NCBI RefSeq assembly: GCF_900100195.1
Contig: NZ_FNES01000001.1
Span: 170,564 to 234,563 of the forward strand
DNA: 64,000 nt
Source of the DNA: Billgrantia gudaonensis
GTDB taxonomy: Bacteria; Pseudomonadota; Gammaproteobacteria; Pseudomonadales; Halomonadaceae
Direction of reading: 5' to 3'
The notes beneath the pieces are model-generated. The model was not told where the DNA came from. It did no database searches and saw nothing but the letters and a program-made list of their open reading frames with translations. Positions within the stretch are counted from its first letter, which is position 1; every line of letters begins with the position of its first letter. Shown here piece by piece: positions 55,435 through 64,000 of this stretch. The translations under genes and the position numbers were made by a program.

Positions 55435-56406
55435 ATGGCAAGAATCCATTCCGACAATTCCCGCTCCATCGGCAATACGCCGCTGGTCCAGCTCAATCGA
55501 GTCAACGAGGGGGCGACCATCTGGGCCAAGATCGAGGGGCGCAACCCGGCCTACTCCGTGAAGTGCCGCATCGGCGCGGCGATGATCTGGGACGCCGAGG
55601 AACGCGGCGTGCTGAGGCCCGGCATGCGCATCATCGAGCCCACCAGCGGCAACACCGGCATCGCCTTGGCCTTCGTGGCTGCGGCCCGGGGCTATCCGCT
55701 GGTACTGACCATGCCCGCCTCGATGAGCCTGGAGCGGCGCAAGGTGCTAAAGGCGCTGGGCGCCGAACTGGTGCTCACCGAGCCGGCCAAGGGCATGCCG
55801 GGCGCCATCGCCAAGGCCGAAGAGATCGCCGCCAGCGCGCCGGAAACCTACTTCATGCCGCAGCAGTTCGAGAATCCGGCCAACCCGCGGATCCACGAAA
55901 CCACCACCGGGCCGGAGATCTGGGCGGACAGCGACGGAGCGGTGGACATCCTGGTGTCCGGCGTGGGCACCGGGGGCACGCTCACCGGCGTCTCGCGCTA
56001 CATCAAGCACACTCAGGGCAAGGCGATCACCACCGTGGCGGTCGAGCCCAGCGACTCGCCGCTGATCAGCCAGACGCGCAAGGGCGAAGCGCTGACTCAT
56101 GCACCCCACAAGATTCAGGGCATCGGCGCCGGCTTCATCCCCGCCAACCTCGATCTGTCGCTGGTCGACCAGGCCGAGACGGTGAGCAACGAGGAGGCCA
56201 TGGCCATGGCGCATCGCCTGATGCAGGAGGAGGGCATTCTGGCGGGCATTTCCTGCGGCGCTGCCGTGGTGGCTGCCGTGCGCGTGGGTCGGCAGCCCGA
56301 GCACCGTGGCAAGAACATCGTGGTGATCCTGCCCGACAGCGCCGAGCGTTACCTCTCCACGGCGCTCTTCGAGGGTCGCTTCGGCGAGCAGGAAATGGTG
56401 CAGTGA
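55435..56406 (+). CDS. cysK: Cysteine synthase A (O-acetylserine sulfhydrylase)
   Basis: This 323-residue PLP enzyme makes L-cysteine from O-acetylserine and sulfide. The PLP lysine is Lys43 in [11 protein letters not shown], the substrate loop is [12 protein letters not shown] (about 69-80) and the phosphate loop is [10 protein letters not shown] (about 176-185). TTGGAG precedes ATG 55435. CysK and CysM are both possible by family, but the length and the C-terminal block [15 protein letters not shown] fit CysK better. It is convergent with rmuC. Confidence 0.92.
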   Translation: MARIHSDNSRSIGNTPLVQLNRVNEGATIWAKIEGRNPAYSVKCRIGAAMIWDAEERGVLRPGMRIIEPTSGNTGIALAFVAAARGYPLVLTMPASMSLERRKVLKALGAELVLTEPAKGMPGAIAKAEEIAASAPETYFMPQQFENPANPRIHETTTGPEIWADSDGAVDILVSGVGTGGTLTGVSRYIKHTQGKAITTVAVEPSDSPLISQTRKGEALTHAPHKIQGIGAGFIPANLDLSLVDQAETVSNEEAMAMAHRLMQEEGILAGISCGAAVVAAVRVGRQPEHRGKNIVVILPDSAERYLSTALFEGRFGEQEMVQ

Positions 56407-56415
56407 GCCTTTGCG

Positions 56416-57843
56416 TCACTCCTCGTCGCGCGAGGCCTCCCGCTCGCGGCGGGTGTCGAGCTCCAGCTCGGCGCGCTCCACCAGTTCGCCGGGCAGTTCC
56501 TTCTTGACGGCAACGCCGAGTTCCCGGAACTCGGCGGCCTGCTTGATCAGGTTGCCGCGGCCGCTGACCAGGCGGTTCATCGCCTCGTCGTAGCTTTCGC
56601 GGGCGCCGTCGAGCTTCTTGCCCACCTCCTGCAGGCTCTCCACGAACAGGCGCAGCTTGTTGTAGACCCTCTCGGCACGGTCGGCGAGTTCGGCGCTGTG
56701 CCGGCTCTGATCCTCGAAGCGCCACAGCTGGCGCACGATGTTGAGGCTGGTCAGCAGGGTGGTGGGCGTGGCGACCAGCACGTTGCTCTCGATGGCGCGC
56801 TGGTAGAGCGTCTCGTCGTGCTTCAGCGCCTCGACGTAGGCCGACTCCACCGGGATGAACATCACCACCACTTCGGGCGAGTTGAGGCCGGGCAGGGCGT
56901 AGTAGTGCTTGTCGGCCAGCTCGGTGATGCGCTCGCTCACTGCCCGGGCATGATCGGCCAATGCCCGGTGGCGCTCTACCTCGTCTTCGGCATTGACGTA
57001 GCGCACGTAGGCGGCAAGCGAGGTCTTGGCGTCGATCACCAGGTGCTTGCCCTGGGGCAGGTAGACGATGGCATCGGGGCGCCGGCGTCCGGTATCGGTG
57101 GCGAAGCTGGGCTCGCGCTGGTAGTCCTTGCCCGGGCGTAGCCCGGAGCCTTCCAGCACGTTTTCGAGCATCAGCTCGCCCCAGTTGCCCTGGATCTTCT
57201 TCTGTCCCTGCAGGGCTTCGGTGAGTCGGCCTGCCTGGTCGGTGATCTCGCGATTGAGTGCCTGCAGGTGCTGGAGTTCGGTGCGCAGGCTGGCGCGCTG
57301 TTCGGTATCGGCACGATGCAGCGTCTCCACTTGCTGACGAAAGCCCTTGACCTCGCTGTGCAACGGCTGCAGCAGCCCCTGGATGTGCTGCTGCGACTGT
57401 TCGGAAAACGCCTTGCCCTTGCGTTCGAGGATATCGTTGGCGAGAGTTTCGAACTCCTGCTTGAGCTGGTCGCGACTCTCGCGTAGCAACCTGAGCTGCT
57501 CGGCGAAGTGGTGCTGCTTCTGCTCGAGCGTGGTGGCGAGCTCGGCGTGGCGGGCGTTCAGCTCGCCGAGTTCCGCCGCCACCCGTTCGCGAGCGGCTTT
57601 CTCTTCCTGCCACCACTGATGGTAGCGGTCACGCGTCTCCCGGGCGGCTTCCTGGTGCGCCTGGGCGGCGGTGAGCGCTTCGCGGGTCTCGGCGAGCCGG
57701 GCCTCCAGAGTGGCCAGGGCCTCGGCATGGTGGGCGCGCGCCAGGCGGTGGCGACGCGCGCCCAGCAGCACGCCGATGCCGATGCCGAGCAGCAGCGCCA
57801 GCGCGCCGCCGAGAGCTGCCAGCAGCGGGGGAGAGAAGGTCAT
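56416..57843 (-). CDS. rmuC: DNA recombination protein RmuC
   Basis: This 475-residue protein has an N-terminal membrane segment (about residues 5-27), a long coiled coil (about 30-170) and the RmuC nuclease-like core (about 190-400). The core carries IQGNWGELMLENVLEGSGLRPGKDY and RRPDAIVYLPQGKHLVIDAKTSLAAY, the PD-(D/E)xK-type DAK motif. The family limits inversions at short inverted repeats. I chose ATG 57843. It is divergent from dnaX. Confidence 0.94.
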   Translation of the reverse strand: MTFSPPLLAALGGALALLLGIGIGVLLGARRHRLARAHHAEALATLEARLAETREALTAAQAHQEAARETRDRYHQWWQEEKAARERVAAELGELNARHAELATTLEQKQHHFAEQLRLLRESRDQLKQEFETLANDILERKGKAFSEQSQQHIQGLLQPLHSEVKGFRQQVETLHRADTEQRASLRTELQHLQALNREITDQAGRLTEALQGQKKIQGNWGELMLENVLEGSGLRPGKDYQREPSFATDTGRRRPDAIVYLPQGKHLVIDAKTSLAAYVRYVNAEDEVERHRALADHARAVSERITELADKHYYALPGLNSPEVVVMFIPVESAYVEALKHDETLYQRAIESNVLVATPTTLLTSLNIVRQLWRFEDQSRHSAELADRAERVYNKLRLFVESLQEVGKKLDGARESYDEAMNRLVSGRGNLIKQAAEFRELGVAVKKELPGELVERAELELDTRREREASRDEE

Positions 57844-58011
57844 GGACGCCTCCGGGGGCTCATGCAGGGTAGTGCGGACACTGTACATCGGAACAGGTGT
57901 CTTTTCAGCCGCCTTGCTTTCCGCCGTCGCCCCCAGTCGCTAGAATGGCAGGCGATCGTCGATTCTCGGGCCCCGAGCCCGCCACCCTACGCTGCAAGGA
58001 TCCCACGCCGC

Positions 58012-59949
58012 ATGAGCTATCAGGTTCTGGCCCGCAAGTGGCGACCGCGCACCTTTCATGAGCTGGTCGGTCAGGAGCACGTCCAGCGCGCGCTGGTCAA
58101 CGCCCTGGACCAGGGCCGTTTGCACCATGCCTACCTGTTCACCGGCACGCGCGGCGTGGGCAAGACGACGCTGGCGCGAATTCTGGCCAAGTGCCTGAAC
58201 TGCACGGCCAAGGGGAGTGGTGACGAAGGCGTGACCTCTACCCCGTGCGGCGAGTGCGACAGTTGCCGGGCCATCGACGAGGGACGCTTCGTCGACCTGA
58301 TCGAGGTCGACGCCGCTTCGCGCACCAAGGTCGAGGATACCCGCGAGCTGCTCGACAACGTGCAGTACGCGCCGACCCAGGGGCGCTACAAGGTGTACCT
58401 CATCGACGAGGTGCACATGCTCTCCAGCCACAGCTTCAATGCGCTGCTCAAGACCCTGGAGGAGCCGCCGCCCCACGTGAAGTTCCTGCTCGCCACCACC
58501 GACCCGCAGAAGCTGCCGGTCACGGTGCTGTCGCGCTGCCTGCAGTTCACTCTCAAGCACATGCCACCGGAGCGCATCGTGGGTCACCTGACCCAGGTGC
58601 TCGACGCCGAGGGCGTGAGTTACGAGGAACAGGCCCTGTGGCTGCTCGGCAAGGCCGCCGAAGGTTCCATGCGTGATGCCATGAGCTTGACCGACCAGGC
58701 CATCGCCTTCGGGCAGGGAGCGGTTCGCCACGCCGACGTGGCGGCGATGCTCGGCACCCTCGACCATCGCCACGTGCTGGCGCTTCTCGAAGCGCTGGCC
58801 GAGGTGGATGCACAGCGCTTGCTCGCCGAGGTGGCCGCCCTGGCCGAGCAGGGTCCGGACTTCGCCGCCGTGCTCGACGACTTGACCGCGGTGCTGCACC
58901 GTCTGGCGGTGGCGCAGATGGTCCCGGATGCGCTGGACAACGGCCACGGCGACCGCGACACCCTGCTGGCCCTGGCTGGCCGCTTCGCTGCCGAGGATGT
59001 CCAGCTCTACTACCAGATCGGGCTCCAGGGGCGGGGCGACATGGTCCATGCGCCGGATCTGCGCACGGCGCTGGAAATGACGCTGCTGCGCATGCTGGCC
59101 TTCCGTCCCCAGGGCGTTCCCAAGCCGCCGCAGGCGCCGCTGCCGATGCGTGGCAACCCCGATACCCAGGGGAGTTCGAGCGAGCCGCAGCGTTCGTCGC
59201 CGGCCGGCGGCGAGGGGCCTGCCTCCCCGCCGGCTGCGGAAGCCTCCCCAGCCGCCAGCCTGGATTCACCCGAGCCGTCACCCGTAGCGCCGCCATCGGA
59301 GGCCCCGCCAGCGGTCGATGAGCCGCCCCGCGACGCACCGCCGCCCTGGGAACCGCTTCCGGAAACCGCTGATGCAGAGTCGATGACCCCGGTACAGGCC
59401 GCCGACTCGCCGGCGTCGAGTGTCGCTGCGCCTGAGACGGCCGTCGATGCATCGCCGGCCGTCTCGGACGCTCGTGAGCCGTCGGTGCCGGTCGCTTCGG
59501 CCGCGGTCGCCGCTGAGACGTCCGACGGCGGTGCTGAAGGTCAGTGCCTCACCCACGCCGACTGGCTGGAGCGCTTCGAGGCGCTGGGTCTGGGTGGCCT
59601 GACGCGCAACCTGGCCGCCCATTGCGTGGTCGAGAGCGACGATGGTGAGCGGCTCGTGCTGCGACTCGATCCTTCCCAGGCGGCGATGAACGCCGAGGTG
59701 CACGTGCGCCGGATTCAGGAAGCACTGGCTGCTCAAGGGCTCGAGCGCCGCCTGGCGCTGGAGCCCGGTGAGCTGCCGGGCGATGTCGAGACCCCGCGCC
59801 AGCGGGCCGACCGCCAGGCGGCCGCACGCCATGCCGAGGCGGTCGAGGCGCTCAGTGGCGACCCCCACGTGCAGCAGTTGCAGCAGGCTTTCGGCGCACG
59901 CCTGGTCGAGTCCACGGTCAAACCTCATGATGTGACCCACAGTCACTGA
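58012..59949 (+). CDS. dnaX: DNA polymerase III subunits tau/gamma
   Basis: This clamp-loader ATPase of 645 residues has Walker [10 protein letters not shown] (about residues 45-53), a four-cysteine zinc site (Cys64 and the CGECDSC cluster), Walker [11 protein letters not shown] and the sensor/arginine-finger region TVLSRCLQF. Domain III follows, then a long Pro/Ala-rich linker (about 365-500) and a C-terminal domain that should bind the polymerase. I found no A-AAA-AAG-like slippery site, so a gamma form by frameshift is not evident. ybaB and recR follow on the same strand, as in other gammaproteobacteria. Confidence 0.95.
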   Translation: MSYQVLARKWRPRTFHELVGQEHVQRALVNALDQGRLHHAYLFTGTRGVGKTTLARILAKCLNCTAKGSGDEGVTSTPCGECDSCRAIDEGRFVDLIEVDAASRTKVEDTRELLDNVQYAPTQGRYKVYLIDEVHMLSSHSFNALLKTLEEPPPHVKFLLATTDPQKLPVTVLSRCLQFTLKHMPPERIVGHLTQVLDAEGVSYEEQALWLLGKAAEGSMRDAMSLTDQAIAFGQGAVRHADVAAMLGTLDHRHVLALLEALAEVDAQRLLAEVAALAEQGPDFAAVLDDLTAVLHRLAVAQMVPDALDNGHGDRDTLLALAGRFAAEDVQLYYQIGLQGRGDMVHAPDLRTALEMTLLRMLAFRPQGVPKPPQAPLPMRGNPDTQGSSSEPQRSSPAGGEGPASPPAAEASPAASLDSPEPSPVAPPSEAPPAVDEPPRDAPPPWEPLPETADAESMTPVQAADSPASSVAAPETAVDASPAVSDAREPSVPVASAAVAAETSDGGAEGQCLTHADWLERFEALGLGGLTRNLAAHCVVESDDGERLVLRLDPSQAAMNAEVHVRRIQEALAAQGLERRLALEPGELPGDVETPRQRADRQAAARHAEAVEALSGDPHVQQLQQAFGARLVESTVKPHDVTHSH

Positions 59950-59980
59950 TGGAAACGATCTCAACTCAAGAGGAATCACC

Positions 59981-60307
59981 ATGATGAAGGGTGGAATGGG
60001 CAACTTGATGAAGCAGGCCCAGGAAATGCAGGAAAAGATGCAACAGGCGCAGGAAGAGGTCGCGCGCGCGGAAGTGACCGGTGAAGCCGGCGCCGGCATG
60101 ATCAAGGTGACCATGAACGGCCGCCATGACGTCAGCAAGGTCGACATCGACCCCAGTGTCATGGAAGAGGACAAGGAGCTGCTCGAGGACCTGCTGGCCG
60201 CGGCAGTGAACGATGCCGTGCGCAAGGTCGAGGCCAGCACCAAGGAACGGATGGAGGAGGCAACGGCGGGGCTGAATCTGCCGCCCGGTTTCAAGATGCC
60301 CTTCTGA
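59981..60307 (+). CDS. ybaB: YbaB/EbfC-family nucleoid-associated protein
   Basis: This 108-residue DNA-binding protein has the family pattern [45 protein letters not shown] at the N-terminus, in outline, and [11 protein letters not shown] at the end. GAGGAATC lies upstream of ATG 59981; the next codon is also ATG. It sits 31 bases after dnaX and 151 bases before recR, the conserved order. Confidence 0.95.
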   Translation: MMKGGMGNLMKQAQEMQEKMQQAQEEVARAEVTGEAGAGMIKVTMNGRHDVSKVDIDPSVMEEDKELLEDLLAAAVNDAVRKVEASTKERMEEATAGLNLPPGFKMPF

Positions 60308-60458
60308 CACGGCTGAAACGGCCTGCGCTCGATCATGCGGCGTTAAGAACCCTCTCGAGTGCCCATTGAGTCTGCGTAAACGCTGCCTTCTCGAGGATTT
60401 CTGCCTTGCCTGATCATCGCTTGCCTACGTTTCAGCTCGCGTCAGTGAGAGACTGCGG

Positions 60459-61064
60459 ATGAGTTTTTCTCCCCTCGTCGAGAAGTTGATGGAGTCGCTG
60501 CGCGTACTGCCCGGGGTCGGCCCCAAGACCGCCCAGCGCATGGCCCTGCATCTGCTCGAACGTGACCGCGACGGCGGCCGCCGTCTGACCGAGGTGCTGG
60601 GAACGGCGCTGGAGCGCGTCGGCTATTGCGAGCGCTGTCGCACCCTGACCGAAGAACCGCTGTGCACGCTGTGCGCCAGCGCACGGCGCGACGACAGCGT
60701 GCTGTGCGTGGTGGAATCCCCAGCCGACCAGTTGGCCATCGAGGAGGCCGGTGGCTATCGCGGCCGCTATTTCGTCCTGCACGGCCACCTCTCGCCGCTG
60801 GACGGCATCGGTCCCGAGGACATCGGCCTCGATCAGCTCGAAACCCGGGTCGCCGAGGATGGCGTGGAAGAGGTGATACTGGCCACCAACCCGACGGTGG
60901 AGGGCGAAGCCACGGCACACTACATCGCCGCCCAGCTCGAAACCCACGGCGTGCGTCTGTCGCGGCTCGCCTATGGCGTGCCCATGGGCGGCGAGCTCGA
61001 GTACGTCGATGGTGGTACCCTGACCCGCGCCTTCAGCGGCCGCCTGCCGTTTCGCGGCGAGTGA
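60459..61064 (+). CDS. recR: Recombination mediator protein RecR
   Basis: This 201-residue protein acts with RecFO to load RecA on gapped DNA. It has an N-terminal helix-hairpin-helix ([17 protein letters not shown], about residues 17-33), a C4 zinc finger ([16 protein letters not shown], about 57-72), a Toprim domain starting [14 protein letters not shown], and a C-terminal Walker-B-like part. The conserved [17 protein letters not shown] is present near residues 168-184. Confidence 0.96.
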   Translation: MSFSPLVEKLMESLRVLPGVGPKTAQRMALHLLERDRDGGRRLTEVLGTALERVGYCERCRTLTEEPLCTLCASARRDDSVLCVVESPADQLAIEEAGGYRGRYFVLHGHLSPLDGIGPEDIGLDQLETRVAEDGVEEVILATNPTVEGEATAHYIAAQLETHGVRLSRLAYGVPMGGELEYVDGGTLTRAFSGRLPFRGE

Positions 61065-61097
61065 CGCCGCCTTTTCGACTTCCTGCTGGATTGATGC

Positions 61098-62228
61098 ATG
61101 ACTCTGACCCCCGAGATACGCTGGATCGACACCCCCGAGGCACTCGATGACGCCTGCGCCGAAGTGGCCGATGCCGAGGTCATCGCCCTGGACACCGAGT
61201 TCTTCCGCGAAAAGACCTTCCATCCGGTACCGGCGCTGATCCAGTTCTCTGCGGGGGGGGCCGCCCACTTGGTCGACCCGCTCGCCGTCGACTGCACCGA
61301 ATCGTTCCGCGACCTGCTCGCCGAGGGGCCACTCAAGCTGCTGCACGCCTCCAGCGAAGATCTCGAGGTTCTGGCGCACTGGGCCGGCATCAGCGTGGCG
61401 CCGCTGGTGGATACTCAGGTGGCCCAGGCATTGCTGGGCGAAGATCCGGCCATGGGCTACCAGCGGCTTGTCGAGCATTGGACCGGGATGAATCTGCCCA
61501 AGGACGAGACTCGCTCCGATTGGCTGGCCCGCCCGCTTTCCGACTCGCAGCGTTTGTACGCGGCTCTGGACGTCAGCTTTCTGCTGCAAGTATGGGAGGG
61601 TCAACGCGCCGCACTGGAGCGACAGGAGCGTCTTGCCTGGCTCCTGGAGGACTGCCGAGAGCTGGTCGCCCAGGCGCTGCGCAGCAACGCGGCGGACGGC
61701 CAGTGGTACCGTCGTCACCGCCAGCTGTGGCGCTTGCCGCCGCGGGGCATCGAGGCCTACCGTCTGTTGACCACCTGGCGAGAAGGCGAGGCGCGGCGTC
61801 GCAATCTGCCGAGAGGCTGGCTGGTCAACGACCGGGTGCTCTATGGCGTGGCCGAACGCCTGCCCGAGAATCGGCACCAGCTCGCCGAGGTGGATGACAT
61901 CAAACCGGGCCTGATCAAGCGCGACGGCGATACCCTGCTGGCTCTGGTCCGGGAAGCTCGGCAGCGCGATGCCGAGTCGCTGCCGGCGGCGCTGCCTTCG
62001 CCCATGACGCCGGCTTTCAAGCAGCGTCTCAAGGCGCTCAAGCGGGTGGTCAACGGCGCGGCCGAGCGGCTTGGCCTCGCCCCGGAAGTGTTGCTGCGCC
62101 GTCGCGATCTCGAGGCACTGGTGGTGGCCGACCTGACGGGTCAGGCCTTGCCGCAGCCCGGAGGATGGCGCGGTGAGCTGCTCGCCGACGACTTGGCACG
62201 AGCCCTCGACGAGGTTAACGACCGATGA
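61098..62228 (+). CDS. rnd: Ribonuclease D
   Basis: This 376-residue 3'-5' exoribonuclease helps mature tRNA ends. The DEDD motifs are visible: Asp and Glu in VIALDTEFFREKTFHP (about residues 29-44), Asp in LHASSEDLEVL, and the fourth in LYAALDVSFLLQV, where the usual Tyr position is Ala/Leu-like. The DEDDy tyrosine is therefore less clear than in E. coli. HRDC-type helices follow (about 210-290). It overlaps ycgL by 4 bases. Starts at ATG 61098. Confidence 0.92.
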   Translation: MTLTPEIRWIDTPEALDDACAEVADAEVIALDTEFFREKTFHPVPALIQFSAGGAAHLVDPLAVDCTESFRDLLAEGPLKLLHASSEDLEVLAHWAGISVAPLVDTQVAQALLGEDPAMGYQRLVEHWTGMNLPKDETRSDWLARPLSDSQRLYAALDVSFLLQVWEGQRAALERQERLAWLLEDCRELVAQALRSNAADGQWYRRHRQLWRLPPRGIEAYRLLTTWREGEARRRNLPRGWLVNDRVLYGVAERLPENRHQLAEVDDIKPGLIKRDGDTLLALVREARQRDAESLPAALPSPMTPAFKQRLKALKRVVNGAAERLGLAPEVLLRRRDLEALVVADLTGQALPQPGGWRGELLADDLARALDEVNDR

Positions 62229-62521
62229 CCGATGACAAGCTACTGTGCGAGATATTCAAGAGCGCCCGCAAGGACGATATGTACCTCTACGTGGACAAGC
62301 AGCGCGGACTCCTCGACGTGCCGGAGGTGCTGCTCGAACGCTTCGGCAAGCCGGTTTCCGTCATGACCCTGATTCTGACGGCGGAGAAGCGGCTGGCGCG
62401 CGCCCAGGCAGCGGACGTCATGGCGGCGATCCGCGACAAGGGCTACTACTTGCAGATGCCCCCGGCCAAGGAGGAGTATCTTCTCGACCTGTATCGTACG
62501 CCGACCCAAGCGAAATATTGA
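62225..62521 (+). CDS. ycgL: YcgL-domain protein
   Basis: This 98-residue protein of the YcgL family (alpha/beta, function unknown) has CEIFKSARKDDMYLYVDKQ (about residues 8-26) and MTLILTAEKRLARA in the middle. It overlaps rnd by 4 bases, and ycgN follows after a repeat-bearing gap of 154 bases. The rnd-ycgL-ycgN order is conserved in gammaproteobacteria. Confidence 0.93.
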   Translation: MTDDKLLCEIFKSARKDDMYLYVDKQRGLLDVPEVLLERFGKPVSVMTLILTAEKRLARAQAADVMAAIRDKGYYLQMPPAKEEYLLDLYRTPTQAKY

Positions 62522-62527
62522 GGGAAA

Positions 62528-62570
62528 GCCGCGAGCTATGAATCGCGGGCCGCGAGATACGAGCCGCGGG
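62528..62570. repeat. Three copies of GCCGCG(A/G)G
   Basis: The octamers lie at 62528-62535, 62549-62556 and 62563-62570 in the ycgL-ycgN gap, with partial inverted symmetry (CGCGGGC/GCCGCGGG). This looks like a small REP-type intergenic element. Confidence 0.5.
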
Positions 62571-62611
62571 CAGGGAGTTGCTAGATGCCAGTGCCGGCGC
62601 ATCATGCTGGC

Positions 62612-62646
62612 GAATCCCGAATCCCGAATCCCGAATCCCGAATCCC
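62612..62646 (+). repeat. (GAATCCC)5 tandem heptamer
   Basis: Five perfect head-to-tail copies of GAATCCC lie 29 bases before ycgN. The array is a simple-sequence tract that could vary in copy number and alter the ycgN leader. Confidence 0.9.
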
Positions 62647-62675
62647 GTAGCCCAAACCGATGGCCCTGGAGAATC

Positions 62676-63125
62676 ATGAGAGAACGCTTCTGGGAGCGCT
62701 TTCCCCTGGAGGAGCTCACCACAGAAGAGTGGGAGGCGCTGTGCGACGGCTGTGGTCAGTGTTGCCTGCTCAAGTTCCAGGACGACGACACCGGAGAACT
62801 GGCCGTTCTTGGCGTGGCGTGCGAACTCCTGGATATTGCCAGCTGCCGCTGCAGCGACTACGAGAACCGCTTTTCGCGGGTGCCGGACTGTACCCGTCTG
62901 ACACCCGAGCGCATTGCCGAATTCCACTGGCTACCCCACTCATGCGCGTATCGGCGGCTCGCCGAAGGGCGCAAGCTGGCGCGCTGGCACCCCCTGCTGT
63001 GCGGCGATTCCGAGCGAGTGCATCGCAAGGGCATCAGCGTACGCAGCTTTGCCATCTCTCAGCATGACGTGCCTGAGGCTGAGCTCGAAGAGCACATCAT
63101 TGCCATTCTACCTATCGACGACTGA
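62676..63125 (+). CDS. ycgN: YcgN-family cysteine-cluster protein
   Basis: This 149-residue protein of UPF0260/YkgJ-like type has a zinc or Fe-S-type cysteine cluster: CDGCGQCCLLKF (about residues 23-34), then CELLDIASCRCSDY (about 49-62) and later single cysteines at LPHSCAYRRL and LLCGD. ATG 62676 gives MRERFWERFPLEEL, the usual start. The function is unknown. Confidence 0.93.
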   Translation: MRERFWERFPLEELTTEEWEALCDGCGQCCLLKFQDDDTGELAVLGVACELLDIASCRCSDYENRFSRVPDCTRLTPERIAEFHWLPHSCAYRRLAEGRKLARWHPLLCGDSERVHRKGISVRSFAISQHDVPEAELEEHIIAILPIDD

Positions 63126-63269
63126 CGTTTTTCATCCTGCGAATCATCCTCTCGTCCCATGGCGCCTTGCGTCGTTCGTGCAATGCTTGATGCAGAACTG
63201 TAACGGATTGTTGTGAATTCGTTGCAGTGTCGATGGCTGACGAGCGCGAACGCGTAGAAGGGGGAGAGC

Positions 63270-64000
63270 ATGAACGGTTGGCATAAGCTGGCATTGGCGG
63301 TGGCCATCGGTGCCTTGGCATCGTCGGTGGCCTGGGGGCAGTCGACCACGCAGGCGTCCGCTTGGCGGTCCGATCCGCTCAGCGAGGGCGAGTTGGCGCA
63401 GATCTACGACGATTTGATGAACAACGGAGCGGTGTTGAATCGGGCCGAGGTGAGCTTGCTGCTCGAGTGGCTGGCTACCCGTGAGGATCTCGAGCAGTTG
63501 CTGCTACGCAATCCACCGGCGGCTGGCGGTGCAGGGGGTACGGAGGCGGGTACCGGTGGCGGCGGTGGCGATGGCGGCGGCCTGGTGGCCGTGGTCGATG
63601 ATTCGCCGGGTGGCGGTGACAACGGCGGTGGCGATAACGGCGGTGGCGACAACGGCGGTGGCGACAACGGCGGCGGCGACAACGGCGGCGGCGATAACGG
63701 CGGCGGTGACAACGGCGGCGGCGATAACGGCGGCGGCGATAACGGCGGCGGTGACAACGGCGGCGGTGACAACGGCGGCGGTGACAACGGCGGTGGTGAC
63801 AACGGCGGCGGCGATAACGGCGGCGGCGACAACGGCGGCGGTGGTAACGGTGACGGAGGCGCTGGTTCTGGCGGCGGTGGCGGTGGTTCCGGCGGTGGGG
63901 GCACTGGCGGTGGTGCCGGCGGAGGCTCCGGCGGTGGCTCCGCTGGCGGTAGCGGATCGGGTGGCGGTACCGGCGGCAGCGGAGGTAGCGGCGGCTCGGC
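63270..64000 (+). CDS. Secreted glycine-rich GGGDN-repeat protein (3' end beyond window)
   Basis: The frame starts at ATG 63270 after GGGGGAGAGC and runs off the window at 243 codons. A signal peptide (about residues 1-24, ending AWGQ) is followed by a short folded region (about 30-85, with YDDLMNNGAVLNRAEVSLLLEWL). Fifteen perfect GGGDN repeats follow (nt 63609-63833), then a Gly/Ser-rich tail to the edge. The minus-strand proline-rich frame over the same bases is only the antisense of these repeats. The function is unknown; the protein is probably periplasmic, surface-bound or secreted. Confidence 0.85.
   Translation, partial: MNGWHKLALAVAIGALASSVAWGQSTTQASAWRSDPLSEGELAQIYDDLMNNGAVLNRAEVSLLLEWLATREDLEQLLLRNPPAAGGAGGTEAGTGGGGGDGGGLVAVVDDSPGGGDNGGGDNGGGDNGGGDNGGGDNGGGDNGGGDNGGGDNGGGDNGGGDNGGGDNGGGDNGGGDNGGGDNGGGDNGGGGNGDGGAGSGGGGGGSGGGGTGGGAGGGSGGGSAGGSGSGGGTGGSGGSGGS
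63609..63833 (+). repeat. Fifteen tandem 15-bp units encoding GGGDN
   Basis: Each unit is a variant of GGYGGYGRYRAYAAC-type sequence that always encodes Gly-Gly-Gly-Asp-Asn. Bases vary only at synonymous positions (GGC/GGT and GAC/GAT). This indicates the peptide repeat is selected while the DNA drifts. Confidence 0.95.

Noticed and set aside
58012..59949. Programmed frameshift in dnaX
   Set aside because: No A-rich slippery heptamer was found where domain III ends.
62612..62646. CRISPR array
   Set aside because: The units are 7 bases in tandem without spacers; the GGGDN repeats at 63609 are also spacerless coding repeats.
63404..63904. Minus-strand proline-rich frame with PPPLS repeats
   Set aside because: It is the exact antisense of the (GGGDN)15 coding repeats of the plus-strand gene, which has start, ribosome site and signal peptide.

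Overview
The window looks like chromosomal DNA of a moderately halophilic gammaproteobacterium of the Halomonadaceae (Halomonas-like). The basis is high GC content, a gammaproteobacterial housekeeping set (dnaX-ybaB-recR, rnd-ycgL-ycgN, queF, yqjD-yqjE-yqjK, pldA, mscK-type channel, 4.5S RNA), a phasin-gene remnant and NhaC-type transport. The genus is an inference; no search was run.

Layout. 1-4.3 kb: tRNA-Gly and tRNA-Glu, an exporter-type ABC pair, queF, a YdjA-like nitroreductase, a thioesterase-like protein and tRNA-Ser. 4.3-4.9 kb: a decayed phasin gene and terminators. 4.9-12.8 kb: a complete trans-4-hydroxy-L-proline catabolic cluster, all on the minus strand (2-epimerase, D-amino-acid dehydrogenase, pyrroline-hydroxycarboxylate deaminase, alpha-ketoglutarate-semialdehyde dehydrogenase), with a GntR/FCD regulator and an NhaC-family transporter. 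A 23-bp sequence lies, in inverted orientation, upstream of both the dehydrogenase and the epimerase genes, and a related palindrome precedes the regulator. 13-20 kb: a periplasmic-sensor GGDEF/EAL protein and an RND efflux pair. 20-30.2 kb: mostly core genes (yhiN-like flavoprotein, TetR-like regulator, CopD-like protein, yqjDEK, pldA, giant mechanosensitive channel, TlyA-like methyltransferase, AbrB-family membrane protein).

30.2-43.1 kb is the most unusual part. It holds an ATP-grasp enzyme paired with an uncharacterised 681-residue protein in which I see a papain-like Gln/Cys-His-Asn arrangement. Next to it is a type XI (Slam) secretion locus: Slam outer-membrane protein, a TbpB-barrel-like secreted cargo and an STN-containing TonB-dependent receptor. 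A CopD-like membrane protein, a HicAB toxin-antitoxin pair and a FecI/FecR sigma/anti-sigma pair follow. Fur-box-like sequences precede fecI and the copD-like gene, so the locus reads as an iron- or heme-responsive uptake system with signal relay from receptor to FecR to FecI.

43.3-53.4 kb: 4.5S RNA, a small orphan gene, a polar amino-acid ABC importer, and a LysR-controlled operon (aminotransferase, two CoA-transferase subunits, M20 deacylase, thiolase). The operon fits catabolism of an acylated beta-amino acid such as N6-acetyl-beta-lysine. 53.4-63.1 kb: a chemoreceptor, cysK, rmuC, dnaX, ybaB, recR, rnd, ycgL and ycgN. The window ends inside a secreted, glycine-rich protein with fifteen perfect GGGDN repeats.
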